From NCBI GenBank assembly GCA_030684475.1, contig JAUXWB010000526.1, forward strand, positions 1 through 52,112: a stretch of DNA of 52,112 nt, in the 5' to 3' direction. Positions 35,752 through 46,486 of this stretch are shown in pieces. Source of the stretch: Reyranella sp. Its GTDB lineage: Bacteria; Pseudomonadota; Alphaproteobacteria; Reyranellales; Reyranellaceae. How positions within the stretch are numbered: the first letter of the stretch is position 1; every line of letters starts with the position of its first letter. The position numbers were made by a program, and so were the translations under genes. The notes under the pieces were generated by a model. It made no database searches and was not told where the DNA came from. It saw nothing but the letters and a program-made list of their open reading frames with translations.

Positions 35752-37041
35752 ATGGCTCCGAAATCGAACGGCGGTGTAGGCCGCCGCAGGATGCTGAAGG
35801 GCGCGGCTGGTGTTGCCGGCGCAGCACTGGGAAGCGGCGTGATCACCGGCTTCCCCGTGATCTGGGCGCAGAACATCAAGAACATCACGCTGCGCCAGTG
35901 CGGCACCGGCGTGTCGGCCATCAACGAGATCGCCGAGAAGTGCAAAGCCGACCTTGGCTTCACCCTGCAGATGACGGCGCTCGATTCGGATGCCGTCGTG
36001 CAGCGCGTGGTGACGCAGCCGAACTCGTTTGACATCGGCGATATCGAATACTGGATGTGCAAGAAGGTCTTCCCGGCCAACACGCTGCAGGCGATGGACG
36101 TCAAGAAGATCAAGTACTTCGACAAGATCGTTCCGATCTTCACCACCGGCAAGCTGAAGCCCGACAGCGTCATTGCCCAAGGCACGGCGCCGAACACGGT
36201 GAGTTTCGTCGAGGGGGCGGGCTCGACCAAGTTCGCCAAGGGCCAGACCGGCTGGTTCACGATGATCCCCACGATCTACAACGCCGACACGCTGGGCATC
36301 CGCCCCGACCTGGTCGGCCGCAAGATCGAGAACTGGAAGGACATCCTCGATCCGAAGTTCAAGGGCAAGACCTCGATCCTGAACATCCCGTCGATCGGCA
36401 TCATGGATGCCGCGATGATCTGCGAGTCGGCGGGCATCGTGAAGTACGGCGACAAGGGCAACATGACCAAGGCGGAAATCGACAAGACCATCGATTTCCT
36501 GATCAAGACCAAGATGGACGGCCAGTTCCGCGCCTTCTGGAAGACTTTCGACGAGTCGGTCAACCTGATGACCTCGGGCGAGGTCGTGATCCAGTCGATG
36601 TGGTCGCCGGCGGTGTCGGCAGTGCGCGCCAAGGGCGTGCCCTGCGTCTATCAGCCACTCAAGGAAGGCTATCGCGCCTGGGGGGGCGGTCTGTCGCTGG
36701 CCAAGCACCTGCAGGGCGCGCAACTCGATGCCGCCTACGAGTACATCAACTGGTACCTGTCGGGCTGGGTCGGCGCGTTCCTGAACCGCCAAGGTTACTA
36801 CTCGGCGGTGCTCGATACGGCCAAGGCCAATATGAGCGCCGACGAGTGGGGCTTCTGGATGGAAGGCAAGCCCGCTCAGGGCGACATCAAGAACCCACAG
36901 GGCGTGGTGGTGGAAAAGAAGGGTGCCGTGCGTGACGGTGGTTCGTTCTACGACCGCATGGGCGCTGTCGCCTGCTGGAACGCCGTGATGGATGAGGACC
37001 GTTACATGGTCCAGAAGTGGAATCAGTTCATCGCCGCCTGA
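35752..37041 (+). CDS. ABC transporter substrate-binding protein (PotD-like)
   Basis: This 429-residue periplasmic binding protein belongs to the extracellular solute-binding family 1/polyamine-like group. It has a Tat signal (GRRRMLKGAAGVAGAALGSG) before the mature NIKNITLRQCG. A PotD-like core follows (FDIGDIEYWMCKKV, SVIAQGTAPNTVSFVEG, PKFKGKTSIL, YEYINWYLSGWVGAFLNRQGYYS). ATG 35752 has AGGAG 8 nt upstream; GTG 35734 is in frame. Polyamine itself is unproven, because the ligand site was not resolved and the neighbours are cyclic-amide enzymes. Confidence 0.88.
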   Translation: MAPKSNGGVGRRRMLKGAAGVAGAALGSGVITGFPVIWAQNIKNITLRQCGTGVSAINEIAEKCKADLGFTLQMTALDSDAVVQRVVTQPNSFDIGDIEYWMCKKVFPANTLQAMDVKKIKYFDKIVPIFTTGKLKPDSVIAQGTAPNTVSFVEGAGSTKFAKGQTGWFTMIPTIYNADTLGIRPDLVGRKIENWKDILDPKFKGKTSILNIPSIGIMDAAMICESAGIVKYGDKGNMTKAEIDKTIDFLIKTKMDGQFRAFWKTFDESVNLMTSGEVVIQSMWSPAVSAVRAKGVPCVYQPLKEGYRAWGGGLSLAKHLQGAQLDAAYEYINWYLSGWVGAFLNRQGYYSAVLDTAKANMSADEWGFWMEGKPAQGDIKNPQGVVVEKKGAVRDGGSFYDRMGAVACWNAVMDEDRYMVQKWNQFIAA

Positions 37042-37092
37042 TCGAAGCAAAGCGTAGAGGAGGGGTGCCGCCGTCGCGGCACCCCGTCTGCG

Positions 37093-37947
37093 ATGTCGCG
37101 CGCCAAAACCTGGATCAGCTACCTGCAGGTCGCACCGCTTGCGTTGGTGTTCCTGCTCTTTCTCGTCGTGCCGATCGCCACGATCGTGGTGGTGAGCTTC
37201 TTCGACTACAACACGACCCAGATCATCCCGGCCTTCATTCTGCAGAATTACGATGAACTGCTGACCTCGCCGGTCACCTGGCGCACCTATCTGCAGACGA
37301 TCGAGTTCGCAGCCATCACCTGGGTGCTGACGCTGGCGATCGGCTTCACGGTCGCCTACTTCCTCGCTTTCCATGTCCGTTCGCCGACGTGGCAGACCGT
37401 CCTGTTTCTGGTGTGCACTATCCCGTTCTGGACATCCAACGTCATCCGCATGATTTCGTGGATCCCGTTCCTCGGGCGCAACGGGCTCGCCAACACGACG
37501 CTCCTGAACCTGGGCTTGATCGATCAGCCGCTGGAGTTCCTGCTCTATTCGGATTTTGCGGTCGTGCTGGCTTACGTCCACCTCTACACGCTGTTCATGG
37601 TGGTGCCGATCTTCAACTCCATGATGCGCATCGACCGCAGCCTGCTCGAGGCGGCGCGCGATGCCGGTGCGTCGGGCTGGCAAACGCTGGTGAACGTCAT
37701 CCTGCCGCTCTGCAAGCCGGGTATTGCCATCGGCTCGATCTTCATCGTCACCATCGTCATGGGCGACTTCGTCACCGTGCGCATGATGAGCGGGGGGCTT
37801 AGTGCCTCGGTGGGCCTGATGATGATGAATGCCATGTCGCTGCTGCAGTATCCCGCTGCGGCCGCCAATGCCGTCGTGCTGCTGCTGGTGGTGCTGTTCA
37901 TCGTTGCGGCCATGATGCGCATGGTCGACATCCGCAAGGAGCTGTGA
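37093..37947 (+). CDS. ABC transporter permease (PotB-like)
   Basis: This 284-residue inner-membrane permease is one half of the importer channel. It has six hydrophobic segments. The cytoplasmic EAA loop reads EAARDAGASGWQTLVNVILPLCKPGI (about 195-220), the docking site for the ATPase. An N-terminal segment enters the membrane at about residues 11-35. It follows the binding-protein gene by about 50 nt and precedes the second permease by 1 nt. Confidence 0.9.
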   Translation: MSRAKTWISYLQVAPLALVFLLFLVVPIATIVVVSFFDYNTTQIIPAFILQNYDELLTSPVTWRTYLQTIEFAAITWVLTLAIGFTVAYFLAFHVRSPTWQTVLFLVCTIPFWTSNVIRMISWIPFLGRNGLANTTLLNLGLIDQPLEFLLYSDFAVVLAYVHLYTLFMVVPIFNSMMRIDRSLLEAARDAGASGWQTLVNVILPLCKPGIAIGSIFIVTIVMGDFVTVRMMSGGLSASVGLMMMNAMSLLQYPAAAANAVVLLLVVLFIVAAMMRMVDIRKEL

Positions 37948-37948
37948 C

Positions 37949-38791
37949 GTGCAGCACGGCAAGCGCGGTCTCGCCTTCTGGCTGCTCGCCGCCTTCTTCG
38001 GCCTGTTCGTGCTGTTCCTCTACGGCCCGACTCTGACCATCCTCGTGCTGTCGTTCCAGGGACCCGCGGGCGGGCTCACCTTCCCGATGAACGGCGTCTC
38101 GGTGCACTGGTTCAAGAACCTGTTCGAGAAACAGATGGTCGGCGACTTTGCCGGTTCCTTCCAGCGCTCGATGATCCTGGGCGTCGCGGTCATGCTGGTG
38201 ACGGTGGTCGTCTCCCTCTCCGCCGGTCTCGCCTTCCGCACGCGTTTCCGTGGCTCCGGTGTCGTCTTCTATCTCGCCATCGCCAGCCTGATCGTGCCGT
38301 CGATCCTGATCAGCCTCGGCATCGGTCTGCTGTTTCGCGTACTGGGCTGGGATCCCGCCTGGTATAGCTCGGCCTTCGGCGCCCACCTGACCTGGACCCT
38401 GCCGTTCGGCCTGCTGATCATGTTCGCGGTCTTCAACCGCTTCGATCGGCGCTACGAAGAGGCAGCGCGCGACCTCGGCGCCACCTCGTGGCAGACGATC
38501 CGGCATGTGGTGATTCCCATCCTGCTGCCGAGCCTCATTGGCGTGGGTCTGTTCGGCTTCACGCTTTCGTATGACGAGTTCGCGCGTAGCCTCTACACGT
38601 CGGGCACCTTCAACACCCTGCCGCTGGAGATCTATGGCATGACCACCAACGTCACGACGCCGGTGCTGTATGCGCTCGGCACCGTGACCACGGGCGTCTC
38701 CTTCGCCGTGATCGCCATTGCCCTGGTGTCGGTGACGTGGCTGCGTCGTCGCCGGGCGCGCCATGGCAGCGACGCCGGCAAGGCGGCCTGA
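37949..38791 (+). CDS. ABC transporter permease (PotC-like)
   Basis: The second channel half, of 280 residues, has six hydrophobic stretches. Its EAA loop is [24 protein letters not shown] (about 170-195). Translation starts with GTG 37949, one base after the preceding stop. Its last 29 nt overlap the next gene, a ring-opening amidohydrolase, so importer and enzyme are almost certainly one transcript. Confidence 0.9.
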   Translation: MQHGKRGLAFWLLAAFFGLFVLFLYGPTLTILVLSFQGPAGGLTFPMNGVSVHWFKNLFEKQMVGDFAGSFQRSMILGVAVMLVTVVVSLSAGLAFRTRFRGSGVVFYLAIASLIVPSILISLGIGLLFRVLGWDPAWYSSAFGAHLTWTLPFGLLIMFAVFNRFDRRYEEAARDLGATSWQTIRHVVIPILLPSLIGVGLFGFTLSYDEFARSLYTSGTFNTLPLEIYGMTTNVTTPVLYALGTVTTGVSFAVIAIALVSVTWLRRRRARHGSDAGKAA

Positions 38792-39854
38792 CGTGGTCCG
38801 TCGGACGCGGCTGCTGCGCCTGCCGACGGCCAGTCCGGGCGACACGGCTGCACTCGCCGCGGCGATCGATGCCGGCGAGGTCGATCCCGCGACCATCGTG
38901 GCCATCATTGGCAAGACCGAGGGCAATGGCTGCGTCAACGATTTCACCCGCGGCTACGCCACGCTCGCCCTGAAGCTGCTGCTGGCCGATAGGCTGAGAT
39001 GCTCGCGGGCGGACATCGAGAAGCGGGTCGCGATCGTGATGTCGGGCGGCACGGAAGGCGGGCTGTCACCACATCTGCTTGTGTTCAGCCGCGAGGCTGC
39101 AACACTGGCGGCGTCCGGGCCGCGGCTGGCCATCGGCGTCGGACTGACACGGCCCTTCGCACCCGAGGAGATCGGCCGCGCGCCACAAGTCGAGGAGACC
39201 GCGGCGGCGGTTGCGCTGGCGATGAAGGATGCCGGTATCGTCCAACCGGCAGATGTTCATTTCGTCCAGATCAAGTGCCCGTTGCTCACCAAGGAGAGGA
39301 TCGAGGAGTCGGCTCGGCGTCGCGCCGTCACGGCGACCGACGACACCTATCATTCGATGGCGTTGTCGCGCGGTGCATCGGCGCTCGGCGTCGCCCTGGC
39401 GCTGGGCGAGGTGAACGGCGCGCCGGAGCAGGCGATCTGCCGCGACTGGTCGCTTTTCTCCAGGGTTGCCAGCACCTCGGCTGGAGTCGAGCTGCTGCGC
39501 AACGAGATCGTGGTGCTGGGCAATGCGCCCGGCTGGGCCAGCGATCTCGTGATCGGTCACGACGTGATGAAGGACGCGATCGATGCCGAGGCTGCCCGTC
39601 GCGTGCTGGCCGGGATCGGCGGCGAGACCGTTGCGGTGCTCGCCAAGGCCGAGGCATCGCCCTCGGGCGAGATTCGTGGCCGGCGGCACACCATGCTGGA
39701 CGACAGCGACATCCACTCGACCCGGCATGTCCGTGCCCTGGTGGGTGGCGTACTGGCCGGCGTGATCGGCGACACGATGCTCTACGTTTCCGGCGGCGCC
39801 GAGCACCAGGGTCCGGCGGGCGGGGGCCCGATCGCGATCATTGGGCGGGTTTGA
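38763..39854 (+). CDS. ring-opening amidohydrolase (cyanuric acid amidohydrolase/barbiturase family)
   Basis: Family enzymes hydrolyse a ring amide in cyanuric acid or barbituric acid using three symmetric Ser-Lys pairs in a Toblerone fold. All three repeats are visible in 363 residues. Lys51 is in IIGKTEGNG and Ser94 in VMSGGTEGG; Lys171 is in QIKCPLLT and the Ser of the second repeat in [13 protein letters not shown] (about 237-239). Lys295 is in [10 protein letters not shown] and Ser343 in [16 protein letters not shown]. The active site therefore looks intact. It overlaps the permease gene by 29 nt. Cyanurate, barbiturate or a related cyclic ureide are all possible substrates. Confidence 0.88.
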   Translation: MAATPARRPDVVRRTRLLRLPTASPGDTAALAAAIDAGEVDPATIVAIIGKTEGNGCVNDFTRGYATLALKLLLADRLRCSRADIEKRVAIVMSGGTEGGLSPHLLVFSREAATLAASGPRLAIGVGLTRPFAPEEIGRAPQVEETAAAVALAMKDAGIVQPADVHFVQIKCPLLTKERIEESARRRAVTATDDTYHSMALSRGASALGVALALGEVNGAPEQAICRDWSLFSRVASTSAGVELLRNEIVVLGNAPGWASDLVIGHDVMKDAIDAEAARRVLAGIGGETVAVLAKAEASPSGEIRGRRHTMLDDSDIHSTRHVRALVGGVLAGVIGDTMLYVSGGAEHQGPAGGGPIAIIGRV

Positions 39855-39876
39855 CCGGCTGGGCTAAGCTCGTCCG

Positions 39877-41073
39877 ATGAGCCCATCGGATCCCTACGAA
39901 AGTCTCGGCGTTCGTCGCCGCATCAATGCCGCCGGCGCGCTGACGCGGTTGGGCGGCGCCGTGATGGCGCCTGAAGTGATGGCGGCGATGGCCGCGGCCT
40001 CGCGTGCCTCGGTCGATATCGGCGAACTGCAGGACGCGGCAAGCAATCGTATCGCCGAGGCCACCGGCGCTGAAGCCGGGCTCGTGACCACGGGCGCTGC
40101 GGCGGCGCTCACCCTGGCCGCTGCTGCCTCGATCGCGCGCTGGGACGTGGCCAAGATGGCGGCCCTGCCGCATGCCGACGCGTTCCCGCGCGACATCCTG
40201 ATCCCGCGCACGCACCGCACGGGTTACGCCCACGCCCTGGCGGCTTCCGGCGCCCGGCTGGTCGACATCGGCCACAACGACCGCGGCACCGGCGCCGGCG
40301 TGCGTGGCCTCGAGGCCTGGGAAATCGAGACGGCGCTCACGCCGTCTGTCGTCGCCGTGACCTTCTCGGTCAACGCGACCAGCATCGTCGACCTGCCCAC
40401 CGTCATCGCCGTGTGCCGGGCGAGCGGCGTGCCGTTGATTGTCGATGCCGCCGCTCAACTGCCGCCCAAGGAGAACTTGCGCCGCTTCATCGCCATGGGC
40501 GCGGACCTCGTGGCCTTTTCCGGAGGCAAGGCGCTCGGCGGGCCACAGGCCTCGGGCATTCTCGCTGGTCGCCGCGATCTCGTGGCGTCCGCTCTGTTGC
40601 AGCAACTCGACATGGACGTCGCGCCCGAGACCTGGACGCCGCCCAAGCTGATCGACCGCACCAACCTGCGCGGCGTCCCGCATCACGGCATCGGGCGTGG
40701 CTTCAAGGCGGGCAAGGAGGAGATCGTGGGCCTGCTGACGGCCCTCGATCGCTTCATGAAGGCCGACGATGTGGCGGACAATGCCGCTCTCGAAACCCGT
40801 TTGAAGGCGATCGCCGGGACGCTGGCCGGCATCGATGTCGCCCTGATCCCGGCGCAACGGACCGGGCGCGTGCCGGTGCTCGAAATCGCCGTGCCCGATG
40901 CGCTGGCCATGAGCGCGCGCCTGCAGCGCAACGACCCGCCGGTGCATCTGTCCGAGCGCCACGCCGCGCGCGGCGTGCTGACGCTCGATCCGCAGGTCCT
41001 GCTGCCCGAGCACGACGCGCCGCTCGCGGCGGCGATCCGTGCCGCGCTGCGGGGTGCTACGGTGAAGCCATGA
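39877..41073 (+). CDS. SelA-like PLP-dependent enzyme
   Basis: This 398-residue fold-type I PLP enzyme belongs to the SelA-like branch. The branch also includes lyases of amino acids or amino sugars, such as the D-glucosaminate-6-phosphate ammonia-lyase type. Family features are RRRINAAGALTRLGG near the N terminus, GAEAGLVTTGAAAALTLAAAA, LIVDAAAQLPPKENL and the PLP lysine in LVAFSGGKALGGPQASG (about residue 214). No selB, selD or selenocysteine tRNA is nearby, so true selenocysteine synthesis is unlikely. It overlaps the next gene by 4 nt (ATGA). The reaction is unknown, perhaps an elimination on the ring-opened product. Confidence 0.8.
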   Translation: MSPSDPYESLGVRRRINAAGALTRLGGAVMAPEVMAAMAAASRASVDIGELQDAASNRIAEATGAEAGLVTTGAAAALTLAAAASIARWDVAKMAALPHADAFPRDILIPRTHRTGYAHALAASGARLVDIGHNDRGTGAGVRGLEAWEIETALTPSVVAVTFSVNATSIVDLPTVIAVCRASGVPLIVDAAAQLPPKENLRRFIAMGADLVAFSGGKALGGPQASGILAGRRDLVASALLQQLDMDVAPETWTPPKLIDRTNLRGVPHHGIGRGFKAGKEEIVGLLTALDRFMKADDVADNAALETRLKAIAGTLAGIDVALIPAQRTGRVPVLEIAVPDALAMSARLQRNDPPVHLSERHAARGVLTLDPQVLLPEHDAPLAAAIRAALRGATVKP

Positions 41074-41960
41074 AGCTCGCGAACCATGACCGCTACGACT
41101 ACGTTCCGTTACGCGGCCGGCCCGACTATTCGTGGCCGGGAGGCAAGAAGCTTGCCGTCTACTTCGCCCTCAATCTGGAGCACTTTGCATTCGGCGAGGG
41201 GTTGGGGGCGGAACTGGCACCCGGCGGGCCGCAACCGGACGTGCTGAACTTTGCCTGGCGCGACTGGGGCAACCGGGTGGGCGCCTGGTACCTGCTCGAC
41301 GCGTTCGACGGGCTGCGGCTGCCTATGGCTGCTCTGGTGAACAGCGCGATGTACGACTATGCGCCGCAACTCGTGGCGGCCTGCCGCGCGCGCGGCGACG
41401 AGATCGTCGGCCACGGCCGAACCAACGCGGAGCGGCAGGGCGTTCTCGATGAGGCCGCGGAAGGCGCACTGATCGCCGAAGCAACGGCGAGGGTGGCGAA
41501 GGAGGAGGGGCATCCGCCGCAGGGCTGGCTCGGACCGTGGATTTCGCAGAGCCACTGCACGCCGGACCTGCTGGCCGAAGCCGGCTACGACTATTTGCTC
41601 GACTGGTGCATGGACGACCAGCCGGTCTGGTTCCGCTGCCGGGGCGGCCGGCGGATCCTGGCGGTGCCCTATCCGCAGGAAGCCAACGACATCCCGTCGG
41701 TGGTCGGGCGCAAGGACGGCGCCACGCAGTTCGCCGACATCGTCGTCGACCAGTTCGACGAGATGCTGGAGCTGTCGAAGGCACGTCCGCTCGTCATGGG
41801 CGTGGCGTTGCACGCCTATATCGTTGGCCAACCGCATCGCCTCAAGCATCTCAAGCGCGCTCTGCGCCACATTGCGGCGCATCGCGATGCGATATGGCTG
41901 ACGACACCGGGCGCCATCGCCCGGCATTGCGCAGGCTTGCCGGCACGGATTGTGCCCTAG
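41070..41960 (+). CDS. polysaccharide deacetylase/PuuE-like protein
   Basis: This 296-residue NodB-homology protein resembles the PuuE allantoinase and cyclic-imidase-like group. It has the characteristic N-terminal RYDYVPLRGRPDYSWPGGKKLAVYFALN with the WPGG turn, EIVGHGRTNAE, GWLGPWISQSHCTPDLLAEAGYDYLLDW and a late GVALHAYIVGQPHRLKHL. That layout fits intracellular amide-ring or amidine hydrolysis better than wall-sugar deacetylation. No signal peptide is present. It is translationally coupled to the SelA-like gene (ATGA), so the two enzymes probably serve one pathway. The substrate is inferred only from context. Confidence 0.8.
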   Translation: MKLANHDRYDYVPLRGRPDYSWPGGKKLAVYFALNLEHFAFGEGLGAELAPGGPQPDVLNFAWRDWGNRVGAWYLLDAFDGLRLPMAALVNSAMYDYAPQLVAACRARGDEIVGHGRTNAERQGVLDEAAEGALIAEATARVAKEEGHPPQGWLGPWISQSHCTPDLLAEAGYDYLLDWCMDDQPVWFRCRGGRRILAVPYPQEANDIPSVVGRKDGATQFADIVVDQFDEMLELSKARPLVMGVALHAYIVGQPHRLKHLKRALRHIAAHRDAIWLTTPGAIARHCAGLPARIVP

Positions 41961-41967
41961 GTATGAT
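41937..41967 (+). promoter_or_regulatory. weak promoter candidate before the dpp-type operon
   Basis: TTGCCG (41937-41942) and TATGAT (41962-41967) are spaced by 19 nt, overlapping the 3' end of the deacetylase gene. The -10 matches 5/6; the long spacer lowers confidence. It would allow the downstream importer its own transcription. Confidence 0.3.
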
Positions 41968-42044
41968 GCCGGCGCGCGGCTGTGCTGGACAAGCGTGAGT
42001 GGCGGTCAGCATACTCGCTGCGAAGAGGCTAAGGAGACGTTCGC

Positions 42045-43625
42045 ATGTTGAAGCGCATTTTCGCTGGCGCGTTGGCGCTGGCCGTACCGTTCACGCCAGT
42101 ACAGGCGCAGGAGAAGGTCCTGAAGGCGGTGATGCACGCGGACGTGCGCGTCATCGATCCGGTGTGGACGACGCAAACGATCGCCAACATCCACGGCATG
42201 CTTGTATACGACACGCTGTTCGGCAACGACGCACAAATGAAACCGCAGCCGCAGATGGTCGGCAAGTACGACATCAGCCCGGACAAGCTCACCTACACAT
42301 TCACCCTGCGCGACGGGCTGAAGTTCGGCGACGGCTCGCCGGTTACCACCAAGGACGTCATCGCCTCGCTCAAGCGCTGGGGCCGCAAGGACGGTGTCGG
42401 CATTCGGCTGATGTCGTTCGTCGACAAGCTCGAGGCGGTCGACGACAAGACATTCCGAATGGTCCTTACCAAGCCCTACGGCATGGTGCTGGAGTCGCTC
42501 GGCAAGACCAACTCGTCGGTCGCGGTCATCATGCGTGAGCAGGAAGCGATGACCGATCCCCAACAGCAGGTGAAAGAATCGATCGGCTCCGGGCCGTTCA
42601 ACTTCGCCAAGGACCAGTGGGTGCCGGGCAGCAAGGCGGTCTACGTCAAGAACCCGCACTACGTGCCGCGGCCGGGCAACGAGCCGCCGTCGTCCTTCGC
42701 CGGCACCAAGTTCGCCGGCGTCGACCGGATCGAGCTGCAGTGGATTTCCGATCCGCAGACCGCGATGTCGGCCCTGATCAACGGCGAGATCGACTTCTTC
42801 GAGGCACCCAGCATCGACTTCCTGCCCATCCTCGAGAAGGCGAAGGGCGTCAAGCTGATGAAGACCGGCACGCTCGACAGCACCCACGGCATGATCCGGC
42901 TCAACCATCTCCATCCGCCGTTCGACAATCCCAAGGCACGCCAGGCGATGTACCACCTGATCAACCAGGAGGACTTCCTGCGCGCCATCGTCGGCAATCC
43001 GGCCTACTACCGTGTCTGCCACGGGCTCATCACCTGCGGTTCGCCGCTCGCCAACGACGGCGGCAGCGCCATGCTGAAGGACTACAATCCGAAGAAGGCG
43101 CTGCAGCTCCTGAAGGAGGCCGGCTACAAGGGCGAGCCGATCACCATCCTGCAGGCCACAGATCACGTCACCATCACGCCGGCGACGCAGGTGCTGATCC
43201 AGGCGATGCGCGAGGCGGGCATCAACGTCGATGCCCAGGCGATGGATTGGGGCTCGGTCGTGTCACGGCGTTCCAAGAAGGATCCGCCGGCGCAAGGCGG
43301 CTGGAACATCTTCGTCACCACGACGGGTGGCGTCGGCTCGGCCAATCCGGTGCTCCACACCTGGATCGGCGCGGCCTGCGAAAAGGGCCTGTTCGGCTGG
43401 CCGTGCGATGCCAAGATCGAGGAGCTGCGCAACGCCTTCGCGTTCGCCCAGAGCGACGAGGAGCGCAAGAAGATCGCGACGGAACTGCAGACCCGCGCCA
43501 TCGAGCAGGTGGTCTACATCCCGTTCGGCCAGTGGACGGTGCCGCTCGCCTACCGGGCCGACCGCATCGAGGGCATCGTCCCCAACACCGGCCTCGCGGT
43601 GCTGTGGAACATCAAGAAGAAGTAG
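42045..43625 (+). CDS. dipeptide/oligopeptide-type ABC substrate-binding protein
   Basis: This family-5 periplasmic binding protein of 526 residues has a Sec signal (hydrophobic core to PVQAQ, about residue 22). The typical core is LRDGLKFGDGSPVTTKDVIASLKRW, GSGPFNF and LMKTGTLDSTHGMIRLNHLHPPFDNPKARQAMYHLI, ending with VYIPFGQWTVPLAYR. AAGGAG stands about 8 nt before the ATG. Members carry peptides, opines, nickel, glutathione or other amino compounds, so the ligand is open. It opens a five-gene importer set. Confidence 0.88.
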   Translation: MLKRIFAGALALAVPFTPVQAQEKVLKAVMHADVRVIDPVWTTQTIANIHGMLVYDTLFGNDAQMKPQPQMVGKYDISPDKLTYTFTLRDGLKFGDGSPVTTKDVIASLKRWGRKDGVGIRLMSFVDKLEAVDDKTFRMVLTKPYGMVLESLGKTNSSVAVIMREQEAMTDPQQQVKESIGSGPFNFAKDQWVPGSKAVYVKNPHYVPRPGNEPPSSFAGTKFAGVDRIELQWISDPQTAMSALINGEIDFFEAPSIDFLPILEKAKGVKLMKTGTLDSTHGMIRLNHLHPPFDNPKARQAMYHLINQEDFLRAIVGNPAYYRVCHGLITCGSPLANDGGSAMLKDYNPKKALQLLKEAGYKGEPITILQATDHVTITPATQVLIQAMREAGINVDAQAMDWGSVVSRRSKKDPPAQGGWNIFVTTTGGVGSANPVLHTWIGAACEKGLFGWPCDAKIEELRNAFAFAQSDEERKKIATELQTRAIEQVVYIPFGQWTVPLAYRADRIEGIVPNTGLAVLWNIKKK

Positions 43626-43660
43626 ATGCGTAAACCCGGGCCGGGCGCCGCGCTGACCGC

Positions 43661-44602
43661 ATGACCGCCTACATCGTGCGGCGCCTGTTTGCCACCCTGC
43701 CGGTGATGGCGGTGGTGGCGATCTTCGTCTTTTTCCTGATCCGCTTTGCGCCGGGCGATCCCGCGGCAATCATCGCCGGCGAGGACGCCACGGCGGAGGC
43801 GATCGCCCAGGTGCGCGCCAAGCTCGGCCTCGACCGGCCGTTCATGGAGCAGTTCGTCATCTGGATCCTGCAGATGATGCAGGGCGATCTGGGCGTTTCG
43901 ATCTTCTCCAACCTGCCGGTGAGCCGGCTGATCGTGCAGCGCCTCGAACCCACGGTGGCGCTCACACTCTCGACCCTGTTCGTGGCCGTGGCGCTCGCCA
44001 TTCCGACCGGAGTGCTGGCAGCGTGGAAGGCGCGTAAGCTGGTCGATCGTCTGGTCATGGGCTTTGCCGTGCTGGGCTTCGCCATGCCGGTGTTCGTGCT
44101 GGCCTATATCCTGATCTACTTCTTCGCCGTGCAGTGGCAGCTCCTGCCGGTGCAGGGCTACCGGCCCATTGCCGAGGGTCTTTGGCCGTTCGTCGAGAGC
44201 CTGATCCTGCCCTCGGTGGCGCTGGGCGTCACCTATATGGCGCTGATCGCCCGCATCACCCGGGCCTCGATGCTGGAAGTGCTGGCGCAGGACTACATCC
44301 GCACTGCCAACGCCAAGGGACTCGCCACCGACCGCGTGCTGTTGCTGCATGCGCTGAAGAATGCCGCCGTGCCGATCGTCACCGTGATCGGCATCGGCAT
44401 TGCGCTGCTGATCTCGGGCGTGGTGATCACCGAGACCGTGTTCAATATTCCGGGCCTCGGGCGGCTCACCGTCGACGCCGTCCTGAAGCGCGACTATCCG
44501 GTGGTGCAGGGTCTGATCCTGGTGTTTGCCGCCGCCAAGGTGTTGGTGAACCTGATCATCGACATCTCCTACGCCTTCCTCGATCCGCGCATCCGGTACT
44601 GA
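43661..44602 (+). CDS. dipeptide-type ABC permease (DppB-like)
   Basis: This 313-residue inner-membrane permease starts MTAYIVRRLFATLPVMAVVAIFVFFLIR and continues with the conserved PGDPA segment typical of DppB. The EAA-like loop includes RASMLEVLAQDYIRTANAKGLA, and the C-terminal part reads GVVITETVFNIPGLGRLTVDAV. It is separated from the next permease by 1 nt. Confidence 0.92.
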   Translation: MTAYIVRRLFATLPVMAVVAIFVFFLIRFAPGDPAAIIAGEDATAEAIAQVRAKLGLDRPFMEQFVIWILQMMQGDLGVSIFSNLPVSRLIVQRLEPTVALTLSTLFVAVALAIPTGVLAAWKARKLVDRLVMGFAVLGFAMPVFVLAYILIYFFAVQWQLLPVQGYRPIAEGLWPFVESLILPSVALGVTYMALIARITRASMLEVLAQDYIRTANAKGLATDRVLLLHALKNAAVPIVTVIGIGIALLISGVVITETVFNIPGLGRLTVDAVLKRDYPVVQGLILVFAAAKVLVNLIIDISYAFLDPRIRY

Positions 44603-44603
44603 C

Positions 44604-45469
44604 ATGGCCGTTATCACCGACGACCTCGTCCTGTCGCCGCGCCGCTTCTCGCTGTGGACCGCCATCCGGCGCAACCCCACGATCGCCTTCGGTGGCATCC
44701 TTCTCTTGGCATTGATCGCCGTCGCCGTCGTGGGACCGTCCTTCGTTGGCGACCCGTTCAAGCTCTCGCCGGTCAATCGGCTGAGGCCGCCGTCGGAGCG
44801 CTGGTGGTTCGGCACCGACCAGTTCGGACGCGACGTGTTCACCCGCACCGTTTACGGCGCCCGCGTGTCGCTGTTCGTCGGCCTCTCGGTCGCAGCCTTT
44901 TCCAGCCTGCTCGGGCTCGCCCTCGGCCTGTTGTGCGGCTACTTCCGCCGGGTTGACGCCATCGTCATGCGCATCATGGACGGGCTGATGGCGATTCCCT
45001 CGATCCTGCTCGCCATCGCCCTGATCACGCTGACGCGGCCCGGTCTTGGCATCGTGATCGTGGCCATCGTCATTCCCGAGGTGCCGCGCATCGTGCGCGT
45101 GGTGCGCGCCGTTGTGCTGTCGATCCGCAGCCAGCCCTACATCGAAAGCGCCATCGCCGGCGGCACCAAGAACACCAAGCTGCTGCTACGCCATGTCCTG
45201 CCCAATGCCCTGGCACCGTTGATCGTGCAGTCGACCTACGTTTGTGCCTCGGCAATGCTGATCGAAGCCGGCCTGAGCTTTCTCGGCGCCGGCGTGCCGC
45301 CGGAAGTGCCGAGCTGGGGCAACATCATCGCCCAGGGCCGCACCTTCTTTCAGATCGCGCCGTGGACGATCCTGATTCCCGGCACCTTCCTCGCCATCAC
45401 CGTGCTGGCCGTGAACCTGCTGGGCGATGGCCTGCGCGACCGGCTCGATCCGCGGCTGGCGAGGCGGCT

Positions 45470-45473
<4 letters not shown>
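44604..45473 (+). CDS. dipeptide-type ABC permease (DppC-like)
   Basis: The second permease, of 289 residues, has the DppC N-terminal cytoplasmic part ([14 protein letters not shown]) and the conserved [25 protein letters not shown] loop of [29 protein letters not shown] and [19 protein letters not shown] follow. Its stop overlaps the ATG of the following ATPase by 4 nt. Confidence 0.92.

Positions 45474-46482
<1,009 letters not shown>

Positions 46483-46486
<4 letters not shown>

Noticed and set aside
33355-37962. Very long minus-strand open frame of over 1500 residues
   Set aside because: It lies antisense to the ABC operon and overlaps the real hyuA in another frame. Its His/Arg/Asp-rich composition is typical of shadow frames in GC-rich DNA.
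39877-41073. Genuine selenocysteine synthase (selA)
   Set aside because: The protein is SelA-like, but no selB, selD or selenocysteine tRNA is near, and the N-terminal RNA-binding part of SelA is missing.
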